Assembly (NCBI GenBank): GCA_964017155.1
Contig: OZ024857.1
Coordinates: 27,258,101 to 27,322,100 of the forward strand
Length of the DNA stretch: 64,000 nucleotides
Source of the DNA: Oasisia sp. SBJ-2009
Taxonomy: Eukaryota; Annelida; Polychaeta; Sabellida; Siboglinidae
Direction of reading: 5' to 3'
A model generated the notes under the pieces. It searched no databases. It saw only the letters and a program-made list of their open reading frames with translations, and was not told the DNA's origin. The translations under genes and the position numbers were made by a program. Below, in pieces: positions 47,526 through 61,354 of the stretch. Every line of letters begins with the position of its first letter. Position 1 is the stretch's first letter.

Positions 47526-48042
47526 TGTACTACATAACTATGACTTTTTACTACATAACTATGACTTTTTACTGTGTTTCATATGCTCTCAGACACATAA
47601 CGCCATCACATAATGTTGTCCACTATTATACTAGACTTAGGACCTTCCAGTGTCCAACATTCATGATACAAACATACAGCAATAACATTAACATCTTATT
47701 TTAGATATATCTGGCCTAGAAAACACAAATATATTATTGTCTCCGTAGACATCCCAATAGAGTAATAACAATAATACAATTTATTTGTATAGCGCCAGAA
47801 TCAATAGCACTGATCTCATGTGCATGTAAAATGTACTACATAACTATGACTTTTTACTATGTTTCATATGCTCTCAGACACATAACAGCATCACGTAATT
47901 GTTCTACTATTATACTAATCTGGCCTAGAAAACACAAATATATTATTGTCTCCATAGACATCCCAATACAGTAATAACAATAATACAATTTATTTGTATA
48001 TCGCCAGAATCAATAGCACTGATCTCATATGCATGTAAAATG
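47526..48042. repeat. Direct duplication of a ~290-bp block, second copy internally deleted
   Basis: Both copies start TACTACATAACTATGACTTT and end ATCTCATGTGCATGTAAAATG. The first (47543-47829) has about 85 bp (from about 47633) missing from the second (47830-48042). Each copy ends with an AATAACAATAATACAATTTATTTGTATAGCGCC-type segment (a SINE-tail-like sequence in minus orientation, also seen at 31.7 kb). Confidence 0.85.
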
Positions 48043-48850
48043 TTTAGTTAAGATTGGATGATATACTAAAACAAATAAAAAAGCAATATAAATATAGGCC
48101 TGATTCCCTATATAGACTGTTTATGAAAGTATAGAAGGAGAGCAAACTTACTTGGGAATACTGCACCAATGACAAGGTTGCAACAGTTGTGTCACAATTA
48201 TTGTGTGGAACACAATGTACTCTTTGTGTCCACACCTGACACATTTGTGTATACATTTGTGAGTCAATATAACAACATCTATCCTGACAAACGATACTAG
48301 TTAGCAGCACATAATTAGTCATAATACACACCAGTTAGAATAAATTAAATAGTAATATTAAATTATTATTAAAATGTAAATTATTAAATAATGTAAAATG
48401 GTACTCAAGGGATGATTTAAAAAAAATCAATATTGGTAGTTTCAATTCTAAATATGTACACTAAACCATGGTTATTGGTAACCTAAGCATAGTTACTGCT
48501 GTCACTGCCTTTATGATTGCACTGATACACCTGAATAAAAGATCAAGTCAACACAGGACAAGCTAACAACATTGGACAATGATACCCATGTTTCAGAGTA
48601 TAAAAAACAGAAATGAAATTTGAACTATATATAATACGATACAGTATACAATACAATAAAACTTTATTGTCCCGGACTGGGAAATTCTTTTGCAGCGTTC
48701 GTCAAAAAATATAAAATACAGAGTAGAGACGTATAAAAATACAGATACATTCATTATCAAAACAGTATGTAAACATTAATCATAATAAAATACCAGATTA
48801 ATCTATAATGTAATTGTAAATTATAGTTATAATTGTGGTCATCTTTCACC

Positions 48851-48852
<2 letters not shown>

Positions 48853-48934
<82 letters not shown>
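48853..48934. repeat. CA microsatellite (~41 units)
   Basis: Pure ACACAC run, the longest dinucleotide CA tract in the window. Confidence 0.97.
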
Positions 48935-48938
<4 letters not shown>

Positions 48939-50931
48939 ACAACATATACCCCGGGGGGTACACATAATGATTGACATGTTCTGGAGTCCTGCGTGGGCTA
49001 TACTGCCCGGCATCTCCCTGCACTGGACTAAACCTCAGTTGACCCACACTTTACAGGTAAGCCCTCCCCCAAGAAACAACTTGTCCGAGTGATGTGGTCA
49101 TTGGCCACATGAAAGAAAATAAATAAGGTGTCCAGGGTTCGATGAACGCAGGCAGCACCTGTAAATACCAGTGCTGTAAATTCCAGCACGCAGTAAGCAC
49201 CCAGTGTAAGTGGGCATTAATCATAGGGAATGTAGTTGTACACCTACGCTGACGACCTTGTCAAATCTGTGGATGCACTGACCTATACGCTGAACATCTG
49301 CAGGTAATCCCGCATTGCATAACATAAAACAAGTGCTGATACATGTAGATTGTTCCCACCGGTAAGTTGTCATAACATACAAGTTTATTATGCAGACTTC
49401 TACATCTACAAGCCTGAATGTTTTCTACTATACGTCACACTCCAGTACACTCCTAACCTCTTCATCTTGTCATTCCATTCTAACCTCTTCATCTTGTCAC
49501 CCTGCACTCTATTTCCCACACCAAAACCCATCTCAACATATTTATTCTTTCATTTGCAATACTCTCACGAATAGTAACCAGAAAAGTGTCTTGTCACAAA
49601 AACAAAATTTATAAATCACTCATCACTATCATCAGATGAACTAAGTCTAAAAGTTATAGAGGCAATATTTATTATAAAGCTTTTTCTACACTGAAAGAAC
49701 AAAACAGATGAGCGTGTATCACAACTTCACATTTCTGAGTTCCGGTCTTATGTTTTAACTAAAAAAGTACTCATCTGACACAATTTCAGTGAGTTCCTCA
49801 GGTCTCCTTTGTCACAAGCAAAATACCGCAACGGATTCTAAATCAACATCTCTGCTTTTAAAGTAATTGTTTATTTATATGTTAATATTACAGCATTTTG
49901 TTCTACATCTCACCATTACTTCTGTCTTCTTCATGGTATGCTTCACTCCATTTTAATCAACCACTACGGTTGCAAACAAAAACAAACTGACTATTGTTTT
50001 GCTACTTGTAGGTATTGTGGCTAACTGATCCAGTCTGTAGGCTTTATCTGTGTGACCTTATGGTAAATGTTCACACAGAACTAATGTTTAAAAGTGTTTA
50101 CCTTCCAAAAACAATACTTTTATTTTTAAACTTTACACTAATAATGAGTGCCGTTTAAATAGGCAAATATGTCCAGAAAAAATATACATTTCAAAAGTGA
50201 TTGACCACAACATTAAGTACAAACTATAAAGCCACAGAAACACATTTCAAACTGAACTAAACAAGCAAATAATTAAGAAATAAGTCAAAAACAAGCAGAC
50301 GACTTCACAACTTGGGTGTTCCTGTCTGATGATCCTTTAAATCATTACACCCCATTAGTCCACACTACAAAGTAGACAGCCTCTCCTCACAGGGCAGTGA
50401 TAAGATAAGGAGGTGTGGAGTGGTGTTCTGTCACTCCTATCACCAGGTTGTTGGTGCTGGCAGGATAAGCTGGCTGGGAGAGAATGGGGGCGTGTGACTT
50501 TGTAACAACATCACACAAGTGGTTGGAAATGACTGAGCAGTGCTGATACAGTGACAGCAACAGGTCTGTCTGCTGCTAGGGTTACAGCTACAGCAACTGC
50601 ACTGGGAGAAGAGGGAGTCCAAGGTATACACATCAATGTTTATATTAGGATGCTGTACTTGGCACAGTTCTGGGTCTGAGTGCACAGGTAAACCTTTTCA
50701 TCTTCACTGTCATGTTGTAGCCCCATTTACCTGGGATTTTTTCAACTGGAAGAGCCTACTGACTAAAAAAGTATACATCAATCGAGTTTATGCTATGGTC
50801 AGTTACAAACATTGATGGTAAAGTCACCTGTTAGAATGTCAAGATTAGGCTTTATTCCAAGTAATTCCTATATAAAATGCTCTCATATGTGCAGAAGTTA
50901 AATAGTAGAAACAATAGTTGTAGTACAGTGG

Positions 50932-51115
50932 AGTGGCACAGTGGCAACAGCATTTTGAACCTTGGGCAAATGACACTGGTGGATATGTTTGTGTTCAAAT
51001 AGTCTTTGCATATTAATTGCAGCATGGCTCAATACTTCCCAAAAATGTGAGATTGTGTTCAATTGAATAGGTCCGCCAGGGAGTAAGTAAGGCTTTGAGA
51101 AGTCCTAAAAACTAG
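50932..51115 (+). mobile_element. SINE-like repeat, family 2
   Basis: The A-box-like GTGGCACAGTGGCAACAGC and B-box-like TGTGTTCAAATAGTC are spaced as in a tRNA. The body follows with ATGGCTCAATACTTCCCAAAA and GAGAAGTCCTAAAAACTA, matching the 3' part of the 13.1-kb copy. Confidence 0.5.
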
Positions 51116-51751
51116 AAACAATGCTTTGTCAGAATTTTCCCGTCAGTTTCACTTTTAAGAATTTATTAACTTAGTCAGATTTTAAGATGGTATTAATTAT
51201 TATGGTAATATACTAATAATTATAGTGCCTGTATATAGTGATTACCAAGGTGCCATACAAGGTAACAGATAATTTCTAAACATAACACTAACAGATAGTA
51301 TTTATAAAGAACCACAGAATTCTGTTTTTTTAATAGAAGAACTGGTCTTCTAATAATGAAGAAATTATTAATCATTTGTAAAACAAACAATTATTATAGT
51401 AACACTGAAATTTAAGTAAAATTGATTGTTTTACTTGCCAAAGATATCTCAGCCCATGGGAAACAATTGCTGCAAGAATGGGAGCATTTAATTATGCTGA
51501 TTCGCGATGGTTTATTTAAGACGACAGCATGGATAATAGAGGAGAAACCACTTGTGAATAATGATGTTTCTGAACAACGCCCACTCACTGTGATGACATA
51601 GCCTGAAGTCATTCTTCTAGACAGGTATAGACAGACATGCTAGCACCCAATCAGAATATAATTAATATTACATGATAAACACTGTGACTGGAAGCAAAAT
51701 GCTCGTATTTTAAATAAGAGTAATTTTTTCGTCAACTTACCTATTATATAT

Positions 51752-51810
51752 GTGTGTGTGTGTGTGCATGCGTGCGTGTGAAATATATATATACACACAT
51801 ATATATAATA
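51752..51810. repeat. Mixed TG/TGCG and TA microsatellite
   Basis: A GTGTGTG run passing into GCATGCGTGCGTGTG and then ATATATA with CACACATATATATA, partly self-complementary. Confidence 0.85.
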
Positions 51811-51869
51811 TAGCAATGCAAATTAGCATAGAATACTATATTTTTATCTGGTGTATTAAGTAGAGGCTA

Positions 51870-52380
51870 TCTGGTCACATACCATGTAATTTCAAATAAC
51901 AAATTATGTGTTGGTGTTGTGTGACATCCCAGGGATTAAACATTGGCTTACATGCCAAGTCATTTCAAATAACAAGCTACATACATGATGTGACACCCCC
52001 AAGAAGTAACTGTGACAGGCCAGTGGCCACGTTGTTTCAAATAAATATAATCCACATGTTGGAATTATGTATGTGTACCTGTTTACACCTTACAGGTAAT
52101 CTTTTTAACAAAGTCATCCCAAATAACAAGCTAACAGTTACATGCTGTGACATCCCTGGTAATTATAGAGTGGCTAACTGGCCACATCATCATTACAAAT
52201 TTATAACATGTTATATAGACATATGTGACATGTGACATGTGAAACCCACATCAATATAAAAAGCATACAGACAACAGTTCCAGTCATTTCAACTAACAAG
52301 ATACATACCACATACACGATGTGACACCCCCCAGAATTAAACAGCACTGTCTACTGGCCAGGCGAGGATTCACATACCAA
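51870..52380. repeat. Degenerate ~115-bp tandem repeat (about four copies)
   Basis: The blocks TCATTTCAAATAACAAGCTACATAC, GTGACA(C/T)CCC, AATTAAAC and CTGGCCAC recur in the same order at about 51885, 51958, 52112 and 52285, with much divergence. Confidence 0.6.
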
Positions 52381-53846
52381 TTAAGGGTCTGACAGTCCTG
52401 AACCCTGGGGACTAGACAGGCCCACACCAGGCAATACACTGTACAGGCATGCACTAATGGTGCTCAACTGAAGATTCAGGCAGACATATCTCAACATTCC
52501 CATATGGAAACCTGATAAGTAGTACCCAGGTATACACGTTTACAAGGAACTGTCAAAACATATTAAAACCGTCTACAGGTATACTGACATGTGACAACAC
52601 TGATGCAGTGAAACAGCCAGGACCAGTGACAACCCACTACAAAACCCTTGGATGAAAACCAATCTATCCAAATATTTAGATTGCACAGATCTGTGCATTT
52701 TGTCAACATACCATGTGGCATGTCCCATATGATCGTGTTAGATCCTGATGTAGTAATGTCATAATTAATTAAATAATCTGTCGTAATGATATTTCAACAA
52801 AACATGCATTTAATTTAATTAATTTCTATATTCAAGAAATTACATTACACTGTCAGGCACTGCATTTGTCGAGATAAAAATTGAAAATTAACATTTTAAA
52901 TGTGGGATGTCCATACATCGGACATCCCCAAAAGTCACCCGCTTTTTTCCAGGTGAGGTTCCATGAACTAAACAGCCTCACTATCCCAGACCCACTGTGT
53001 TCTCAGATTCAGTCAGTATTGAGCGATACATCTAGAGGGACCCTACCCCAAATGTCCCCCATTAAACAACCATCAGTCACGGGTCAACCTCCTTGTGGGT
53101 TAGTGATCTCGGGAGCACAATGACAAATCTTCCAGTCAGATGTTTCTATGCTAATGTCTTTCTCCTCTGTGTCCCTAGGCCTGGGTTGACATCAATACTG
53201 GTGCTTGATTTTATTCCCTTCTCCATCTGTCAGTTGGTACTTGATAATCACAGACAGTGCATATCAATGTACCTCTGAACATGTCATTTGATCAGAACTG
53301 GGAAGATGACAGTTGAATTTTACCATTTTCAAATCGGAGGCAATTCAGTGATTCCGACAATGGCTTTATGTAAATATGAAATACTGTACAATCAATGCAC
53401 TATACCTGAATGAAGATAAATTATAACATTCAGTGAGACACCAAGCAACCATTTTAAGTTTTGTTGTTGAAATGGGACATTTGTGTTACGGTACTGTATT
53501 GATGTGTACAACTGTCATATACTAATGTGATGTTATACAGTACATCGCTGTAATTGAGGTTTGCTGATATAATTGTTCCTGTTGAGGGAGATGTCCAAGT
53601 CGGCCTCTACTGTTAGCTGGCTTATCGCTCCAGTCCATGGGGACATGATTAATGATGTACAGTGAAGTTCTACAGGTTACATACGTCTCTGGAGGATGGA
53701 CACTGGTCAGGACATCATGTCAATGTCAGTTAGTCCAGATATAAGGATAATTAGTTTGTCCAGATAAGATGCCTATTAAGCTGGTGGGGAAGCCACTAGA
53801 AGGTTCCACTGATACTACTGCAATAAACCTGCTGTGTCAGTAGCAA

Positions 53847-53888
53847 GTACATGTACTACATGTACTACATGTACTACATGTGTACATG
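53847..53888. repeat. TACATGTAC palindromic short repeat
   Basis: The nine-base unit TACATGTAC is repeated about four times. Each is itself palindromic (GTACATGTAC), so the tract can pair in many registers. Confidence 0.9.
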
Positions 53889-53999
53889 AACTAGTCTCTA
53901 TGCTGCAATTTTCTGAACTGTTAAGTTGTACGTTTTATGATTCTACCTTGTGTGATAATAGTTTTGTTTCTAAATAAAAAAATTACTACTTCCACTTCC

Positions 54000-54600
<601 letters not shown>

Positions 54601-55395
54601 AGAAACATAGAATACCTTTGCAACAAACATTCCACTGTGAGCTGTACTCGACTGCAATGTAACAAAACACGTAGTCGCGCATGGCTTGTGGCCTTGTGAG
54701 ATCATGGTTACTACAACGCAGCCTTATTCAGATCCAACTCCACGAGTCAACGCAGTTTGCGGAAAAACAATTTGCTATAAATATTCAGCAGTTGCACATC
54801 TTATTTTTCCACCACTGCACTCATTCCCCTAATCTTCACTGTGGCACCACTGGAAAGACGTTGAATTCCCTTGCCATTTAGCACATAAATAATGCTTCCT
54901 TTTTAATAGTCATACTCTGACCTCTTGTGCCAGCACTTAATGACCGTCCTCAGTGACGACTACAACATTGTCATCATAACCAAGAAGGAAAAACCTACTT
55001 GTCTCTACCGTCAACACAAAGGTGTCCTTCTTTCACGAGCCACACAGTTGTCATTTTTATCGCACTGTACTGATTGGCACAACTGACTCTGCGAGGACAC
55101 AACATAACCTCCCATAAGTGTTTCTACGACGTTTGCTCTGACGGTATTGATTTTCTTCACGAATCAAGTATTTACTTTAAGGATACTCCATCGACATTAT
55201 CTAAAGCAGCTTTGAAACCTACCGTGTTAATTTTGCACCTCCGTGCTTGGCTTGATTAATTACCCGACAGAAGTTTAAGTATTGATCTCCACGTGATTGA
55301 CCTGATGCAAGGCCGGTTTGTGCAGCCGTCAGGAAGTGTCTCAGGGAAACGCTGTGGCATCACTGCACTTAATTATGTAGTCTGCTCTACGGCCA

Positions 55396-55640
55396 AGTAC
55401 TTGGTTCACCATATACTCTTGGGTCACCATATAGTCTTGGGTCACTATATAGTCTTGGGTCACCATATACTCTTGGTTCACCATATAGTCTTGGGTCACC
55501 ATATACTCTTGGTTCACCATATACTCTTAGGTCACCATATACTCTTGGTTCACCATATAGTCTTGGGTCACCATATACTCCTAGATTACCATATACTCTT
55601 GGTTCATCATATACTCTTAGGTTATCATTTACTACTCATG
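55396..55640. repeat. 18-bp minisatellite (about 13 copies)
   Basis: The unit TCTTGGGTCACCATATA(G/C) alternates with a TTGGTTCACC variant, giving a rough 36-bp pattern in the middle. It decays at the right end (TTAGGTTATC). Confidence 0.95.
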
Positions 55641-57742
55641 GTTACTACAATTTATACTATGAACAGACATATGACTTATGTTTCTGTATCAATCTTACAC
55701 CCTCATTAAATAAATAAACTCCAGCTCCATTGATATGACTTTGAAACAGAACATAGATGCCAATAGTTATGAATAAATCAGTACTGCTTTAAATAAATGA
55801 AGCTAAAAGTGTCTTCTTGAATGGTTGTGTAGTGGCTAAAATACTAACAGATCCTGCTCATAACAAGATATAAAATATATTGATGTTACATTACATTTTT
55901 TTATAAACTGTATGCTAAGATTGCATATAATATACGCTACATGATTTTTGGGAATACCTAGACTTTCTTACAGGCTTGAATGAGCTGTGAATTTATGTCA
56001 GTTCCATAAATATTTTATCTTGACCATCACACAATATCAGCCAGGAAATAGATGCAGAGAGTTCAGAAGCAGGTCAGAGAAATTAGGAAACTGAAAAACT
56101 ACCTTTCCCAAACAACTCAGCATATCTTCTGTGATATCTAGGAAATAATTATAACAAAAGACATAATGTTGTTAGTTAGGTTATTGGACTATTAACAGTT
56201 TAAGCAGTTGTGGCAGTTTCTGTATGACTTCTTTAAATTAGATCATATAAGATATCAAACAACTCTGTGCTGACATTGCAGGTGACATTTTGTCTTAGGA
56301 CAGTTGGAGGAAAAACATTTAAGTTTACCTCACTACTCCTTTGTTATAATAAATTTTCCTGTAATAAAATTATACTTTGCTGCAATAATCAGCACTACAT
56401 AGGATAGCAACAGAAATGTAAATTGATGCTATCTGTATAATGTTGGTAATACAAGTTGCAACATTTGATAGCTAAGTCTATTCTGTTGAACTACAAATAA
56501 TAGTCCAAGGACAGAACTGAAGTGAACATGGCGCACTCTGTTCAACAGTAGGCAGTGACACGTGAGTCTTTAAACTAATAAAACAACTAAATCACCAAAT
56601 CATTACAGTTACACCTCTCTAATACATGTGAATGTTTTGTAAAACAAAACCCCAATCCGCCATGTAACACAACGGCACCGTTGGTGAAAAATCCGCCGAA
56701 CAACACAGTGAATGTATTTATCTAAACTTGGCTAGAACAAAAACGCAGCAAGCGTGCACACACACAGCGAGAGAGAGAGAGAGCGCGCAGGTCGGAGAGA
56801 TCTATAAATCAATACCTGCTGATGCGGCGACGTACAGGAGACTGCCGTGAGGTCACGCACTGGTGTTAGGCTTCAGTACAATTGAAAACCCGACAATGCG
56901 TCTGTGCGCGAACATAAAATGCACATAGCCACTGTCACCTGCCTACTCCTGACACATGCGTGAGTCGGTGGTACGCGCACCACGGCGGAGCACACATGGC
57001 ATCGCTATCCAATCAGTGAGATATGTTGACGACCAAAAACCACAAAATCACTTAGCGCAATTATACGTCACGTGTATGAAGTCTAGTCCACGGTACCCAC
57101 GTCGTTGGTGGAAAATCTGGCAACCAAAATCTTTCTGGAAGTGCTCTGGCTCAGCATATAAAATATTGTGTTGTTGTTTACATGCTAGGCCTAAAACTTT
57201 CTGCTTCAAAAAAAATTGTTTTGTTCAAATAGTACCGTGTATGTTGTGTTAGAAAATAAATTAAAGGTAATTTTAGCCAACAGCCTTCCTGTATGTGCTA
57301 GAATACTTATGTGATAAATTTTAAAAACTCCAAACCGTTTGAATATAACATTATATAAGGTATTTTATATACGGTAAAACTTGTGCTAGTGGCCACCTGA
57401 TTATCCAATTCATGAAGCTCTCCATAGTTGGAATGGCAATACTGTGCAGCGTGTACACACTGTCCCAATGGTGACATTGTGAATGGATTTAACTGTAAAT
57501 AAGAAATTATTCTCATTTGTGACAGAAAGCATAACACCTGACATTGCCCTGTCTGCCAACTCGACTACCGGGTGGGTAGTCACTGTCACTGTCACTGTCA
57601 GAAGGACATCCAGATATCTCAAACTCAATAATCAAGCTGTACTTTCACTGAACTTCTTGGTTCTTTGAGCCAACTGGCAACAGGACAGGTTAGTACTAAC
57701 AGTTAGACACGACACACAGAACAAACAACAACCATCATTTAC

Positions 57743-57826
57743 CTGTCGTATGAAACTGTTTGAACTGTCAGAAAAACTACCATCTGACCGCTTCAATTTC
57801 CCTTTCCTTTTGGCCCCCTTTCCAGC
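57743..57826 (-). CDS. CACNB: CACNB N-terminal exon: lysine-rich GKGAKRKG segment (28 codons)
   Basis: Translation is AGKGAKRKGKLKRSDG followed by SFSDSSNSFIRQ. It matches the basic N-terminal exon of long beta isoforms (pattern GKGA-R/K-RKG-R/K-x-K-x-SDGS...NSF-x-RQ), which in vertebrates joins directly to GSADS. The acceptor is TTTGTTGCAG above 57826 and the donor is CAG|GTAAAT below 57743. Both are phase 0, so the join to 9874 reads ...SFIRQ|GSADS. No methionine lies in the exon and the upstream junction is a splice acceptor, so at least one more 5' exon exists. The intron to the next recognised exon is about 47.9 kb. The basic stretch belongs to the variable N-terminal region, which influences localisation and inactivation in the family. 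Confidence 0.94.
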
Positions 57827-57944
57827 CTGCAACAAACCATTCACTTTTAAAATACATGTACATGCATATTGTGATTTATAATCACACACAGACTTGTCGT
57901 AGGGTAGGAATTTGGCCATGTTGGAAACACAAGTACTCTCATTG

Positions 57945-58275
57945 TCAACAGGACCATCCACAACCAATGGTCGTCAAACCTTGTCACCCAAACAGGGGCC
58001 ATCCGTAACTAGTAACAGTTGTCATGCTAGCAGGACCATCTATGGATCATGTTGCAGCACTTATGCCAACAAGATCACCCATAACTGACAGTTGTGATGC
58101 CAACAGGACCATCCATAACTGACAGTTGTCACGCCAACAGGACCATCCATAACTGACAGTTGTTATGTCAACAGACTTATCCATAACTGACAGTTGTCAC
58201 CATAACTGACAGATGTCATTCCAACAGATTTATCCATAACCGACAGTTGTCATGCCAGCAGAACCATCCACTGCA
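57945..58275. repeat. Degenerate 34-bp minisatellite (about eight copies)
   Basis: The unit GCCAACAGGACCATCCATAA + CTGACAGTTGTCAC is clear at 58070-58270 (with one truncated copy near 58200), and fades to the left into CAACAGGACCATCC (57950). It lies about 120 bp upstream of the acceptor of the lysine-rich exon. Confidence 0.85.
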
Positions 58276-60753
58276 TCCATTGTTATTCCTCCCTTTTTCC
58301 TGAAAGTCCAAAGGGAAGCTGGCCTTGAAATAAGACCTCGATTTCCGTTTTGGATCTATAGCTCATACTAACTGATATAAACTGTAAAGCTGTCCTGCCA
58401 GCAGCACCATCCATGACTGACACCCTCTCCCATTTCAACAACAGATACTATGTGTACCAGTTGTAGTGCTGAAACCACTATCATTTCCACGCAGGTGCCG
58501 AAGAACCCCAAGATGACACCCCTATGACATGGCCCCATGAATCATTAACTAGCTACACATGTGTGAGATCTCTCCACTGTCTCCAGACACGTTAGCAATT
58601 TACAAAAATACAACATACTTTTTAATTTTCCCAGTAAGCAGAAGCCAACTCTCCCAGCTGGGCATAAAATCTTCCTTTTTCCCCTTCGATTAATTAAATT
58701 AAAACAATATTTCAATACTCTGGAGGTTATTTCAAGAAAAACAAATTTTAGGTGTTTTCACTTTTTTCATCCAACACCTGAATAATTTGGAAATGCTTTC
58801 CTGGAAGTATAAAAATATAATATTTAACCACTGGTGTCTATTCGTCATATACCTAAAATTATTCAAACTAATTAATAGATACCATTAAAGGTACCCTGCT
58901 TGCCAGTAAGCCTAAAGCAGAGAAAGTACAATTTAAATTGACATGTATATGAGGTTTTCAAATTGTAAACAAAACATTCAAATAAATAAAAATAAAAAAG
59001 TTGTTGGCACATATCATGGTTCATGTCCTAACTCGCAAGTAATTTTGAAGCTGGCTGGTTAGCAAACTCCAAACCACAAGGTGGGACAAAATACAATTGT
59101 TTAATGATTGTCATATGATGGATCCTCACTACAGGTATTAAGGACACCATCAGAAATACCACAAACTGACCTGAATAGCAAGGTGAGTGTATTAGCAAGA
59201 CAAATTTCATATACTTTACTTTCTGCTACAAGAATCAGGTTCTGATGTATACAGTAATAATTACCACCCTGGCTGATTCCCTGTAACTAAACTGTCAACC
59301 CCACCATAACACCACGCCCACTGCCATAGCAACCAAAAGTTTAGCCAGACTCCTTGACGATGGATCTAGATCTATGATACTGGTCACATGGCACTTGTCA
59401 CATGACATTTGGTCACTAGACATTTTGCATTGCATTATTTTGTTGGAAAATGCAGAGTATAATTAGAGAAAGTAAAACTCAAAAAAAATATCTGCATATC
59501 CCACATACATGTGTTAAATCTTTAACACATATTCTATTCGGCCAAATCTGGGCTGATCAACTGAACAATAGAAAAGTTCCTTTGACTGATGTACTCATGA
59601 TAATACATCAGTGAAATCATAATCATGTAAAATGTCAAATATTGTTTCCTGTCTGCAGTGCAAGTCAAGTGGCCAGAAGACGTCACATGGGTCAGACACG
59701 GGGTCAGACAGTACGTAATAACAGGCTATGTGTTACTGTTAGAACACAAGATTTCAATGACATGATTTTAGGCATGATACAAAACGTATGGATGTAACAT
59801 TAAGTTCATTACAACATTTCATAACTTGCTTACAATAGTTTGTCACAAAGTTGCCCTGTAGATTAAAAGTCAAAGCTTCCAAAAGAGAACGAAATAAAGC
59901 ATATGTTATAAGAGCAGTTATTCTGGTACTGCTAGTGCTAGTATGCCGAATGTGAAGCCATTAATTTTAAAGGAGCTAAACCCTTAAAACAATGTTTTGT
60001 AAAACAGGGACAATCTTCTTACTAAGAGATGCTGATGTTTAGAATTGTGTTGTCAATTACTGTAATTAAATTAGTACTATCAAAATGTTATTACTATTCC
60101 AACAGAGCAACATTTAAAAAGTACTTGTAGTTTAAATAAACACCTTCACTCACTGAAAGTGGCCAAACGTTTGATAAAATGTGACAAAATGTTACACACC
60201 CGCTGATGAAATGTCCTACCCTGTCTATTGTGACCAAATGTCTCACTTAATCCTGATCACAAAAAGTAACACAGCATGCTTATTAATGTTTTATGGTGCA
60301 TCATGGTACACCTGTAGTAGGAACAAACTCATGGAATTATCTACCAGATAATATGAAAGCATTTGCAGAACTTTGTTAAACAAATTTAAATATGATATCC
60401 TGCATATGTTTAATCCTGTGATGCACAGTTATTTTCAAAGTTCTTGCAGACTGATAATCATACATGATTACACAACAGTATGTATAAATTATTGACAAAT
60501 TGTCTAAACCCAAACCTTCTATAGGTGTTCCAAGCCCTCCAGCCTGTTTGGGATAATTGCTGGTATAATATGAAGTGACAGCTTGGCTTAATGATGAGAT
60601 ATTTTACTATGTCCATGGATGCATTGGCTTAATGCTAAGGGTAATATACTTACTCATTTGCCAGCCATGTAGTGTTATAAATTCATAACCTTGGAGTTAT
60701 GGGCAGTCTGCTTAATGAAATAATCATGTACAAAGATTTACACAATCATTTAT

Positions 60754-61083
60754 TTAACAATTGTGCTTCAAGCTCTTGCTGATTTGCCTATCGCCTCCAG
60801 CTAGCTCCCTTTTGGGGTTGAAAGAGATGCATGTGTACAAGCTCCCTGCCAGCACATCGCCCTGCTGCAGACAACCATCTAGCATGACCTCGTCAGTCAT
60901 GGTACACTGGCTTCCTTGCTTCCCTGGGCTGACATGCCCTGAGATTTGGGCAAACGTCTCCCCAATTCCAAACCTGCTCATCACCCAGGGCACGCAGTCA
61001 GTGCACAAGCAGAACACTGATAAGTCTGTGTGACTAACAAAACATGCACAACTGGGCGAGATAAATATGGGGTGGTACAACAC
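60754..61083 (-). CDS. Unrecognised open stretch ending at a poly(A) signal
   Basis: The minus strand is open for 109 codons (beginning at TTG 61083, with no clear ATG for a full product) and ends ...SKSLKHNC at TAA. The stop overlaps AATAAA (TAAATAAA), as in a compact terminal exon or a 3'-end relic. The translation is rich in Cys, Gly and Thr, with a plausible protein-like run (TDCVPWVMSRFGIGETF, later VLAGSLYTCISFNPK). The G+C is above the surrounding intron. I do not recognise the family. It could be the last exon of another minus-strand gene lying to the right, a processed or transposon-derived pseudogene, or chance. An upstream CCCAG (near 61052) is a weak acceptor candidate. Confidence 0.25.
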   Translation of the reverse strand: MLYHPIFISPSCACFVSHTDLSVFCLCTDCVPWVMSRFGIGETFAQISGHVSPGKQGSQCTMTDEVMLDGCLQQGDVLAGSLYTCISFNPKRELAGGDRQISKSLKHNC

Positions 61084-61354
61084 AAACAGTATGTCATATA
61101 TCCAGCTATACTTATAGTTATAGGCACAAGTTCCTGAAATTGCTCTTTAGTGTTGGACAATTCTCACTTGTAAACAAGACAGCAGAAGATGTATAGCAAG
61201 TGGAACAATGTATAATAATTGAATAAACTGATTCAATTGATATTTGTGTTGACAATATATGTGGGGTAGCTTAGATAATTACTATCAGTGGCCACATGTG
61301 ATTGATTATAGGTCCATCATCTTGATGTTACATCAAGGTAATGGACCTGGATAA

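Noticed and set aside
56816..57000. Minus-strand first exon in the CpG-richer zone at 56.8-57.1 kb
   Set aside because: All ATG frames stop before the donor; may be 5'UTR but cannot be supported as coding.
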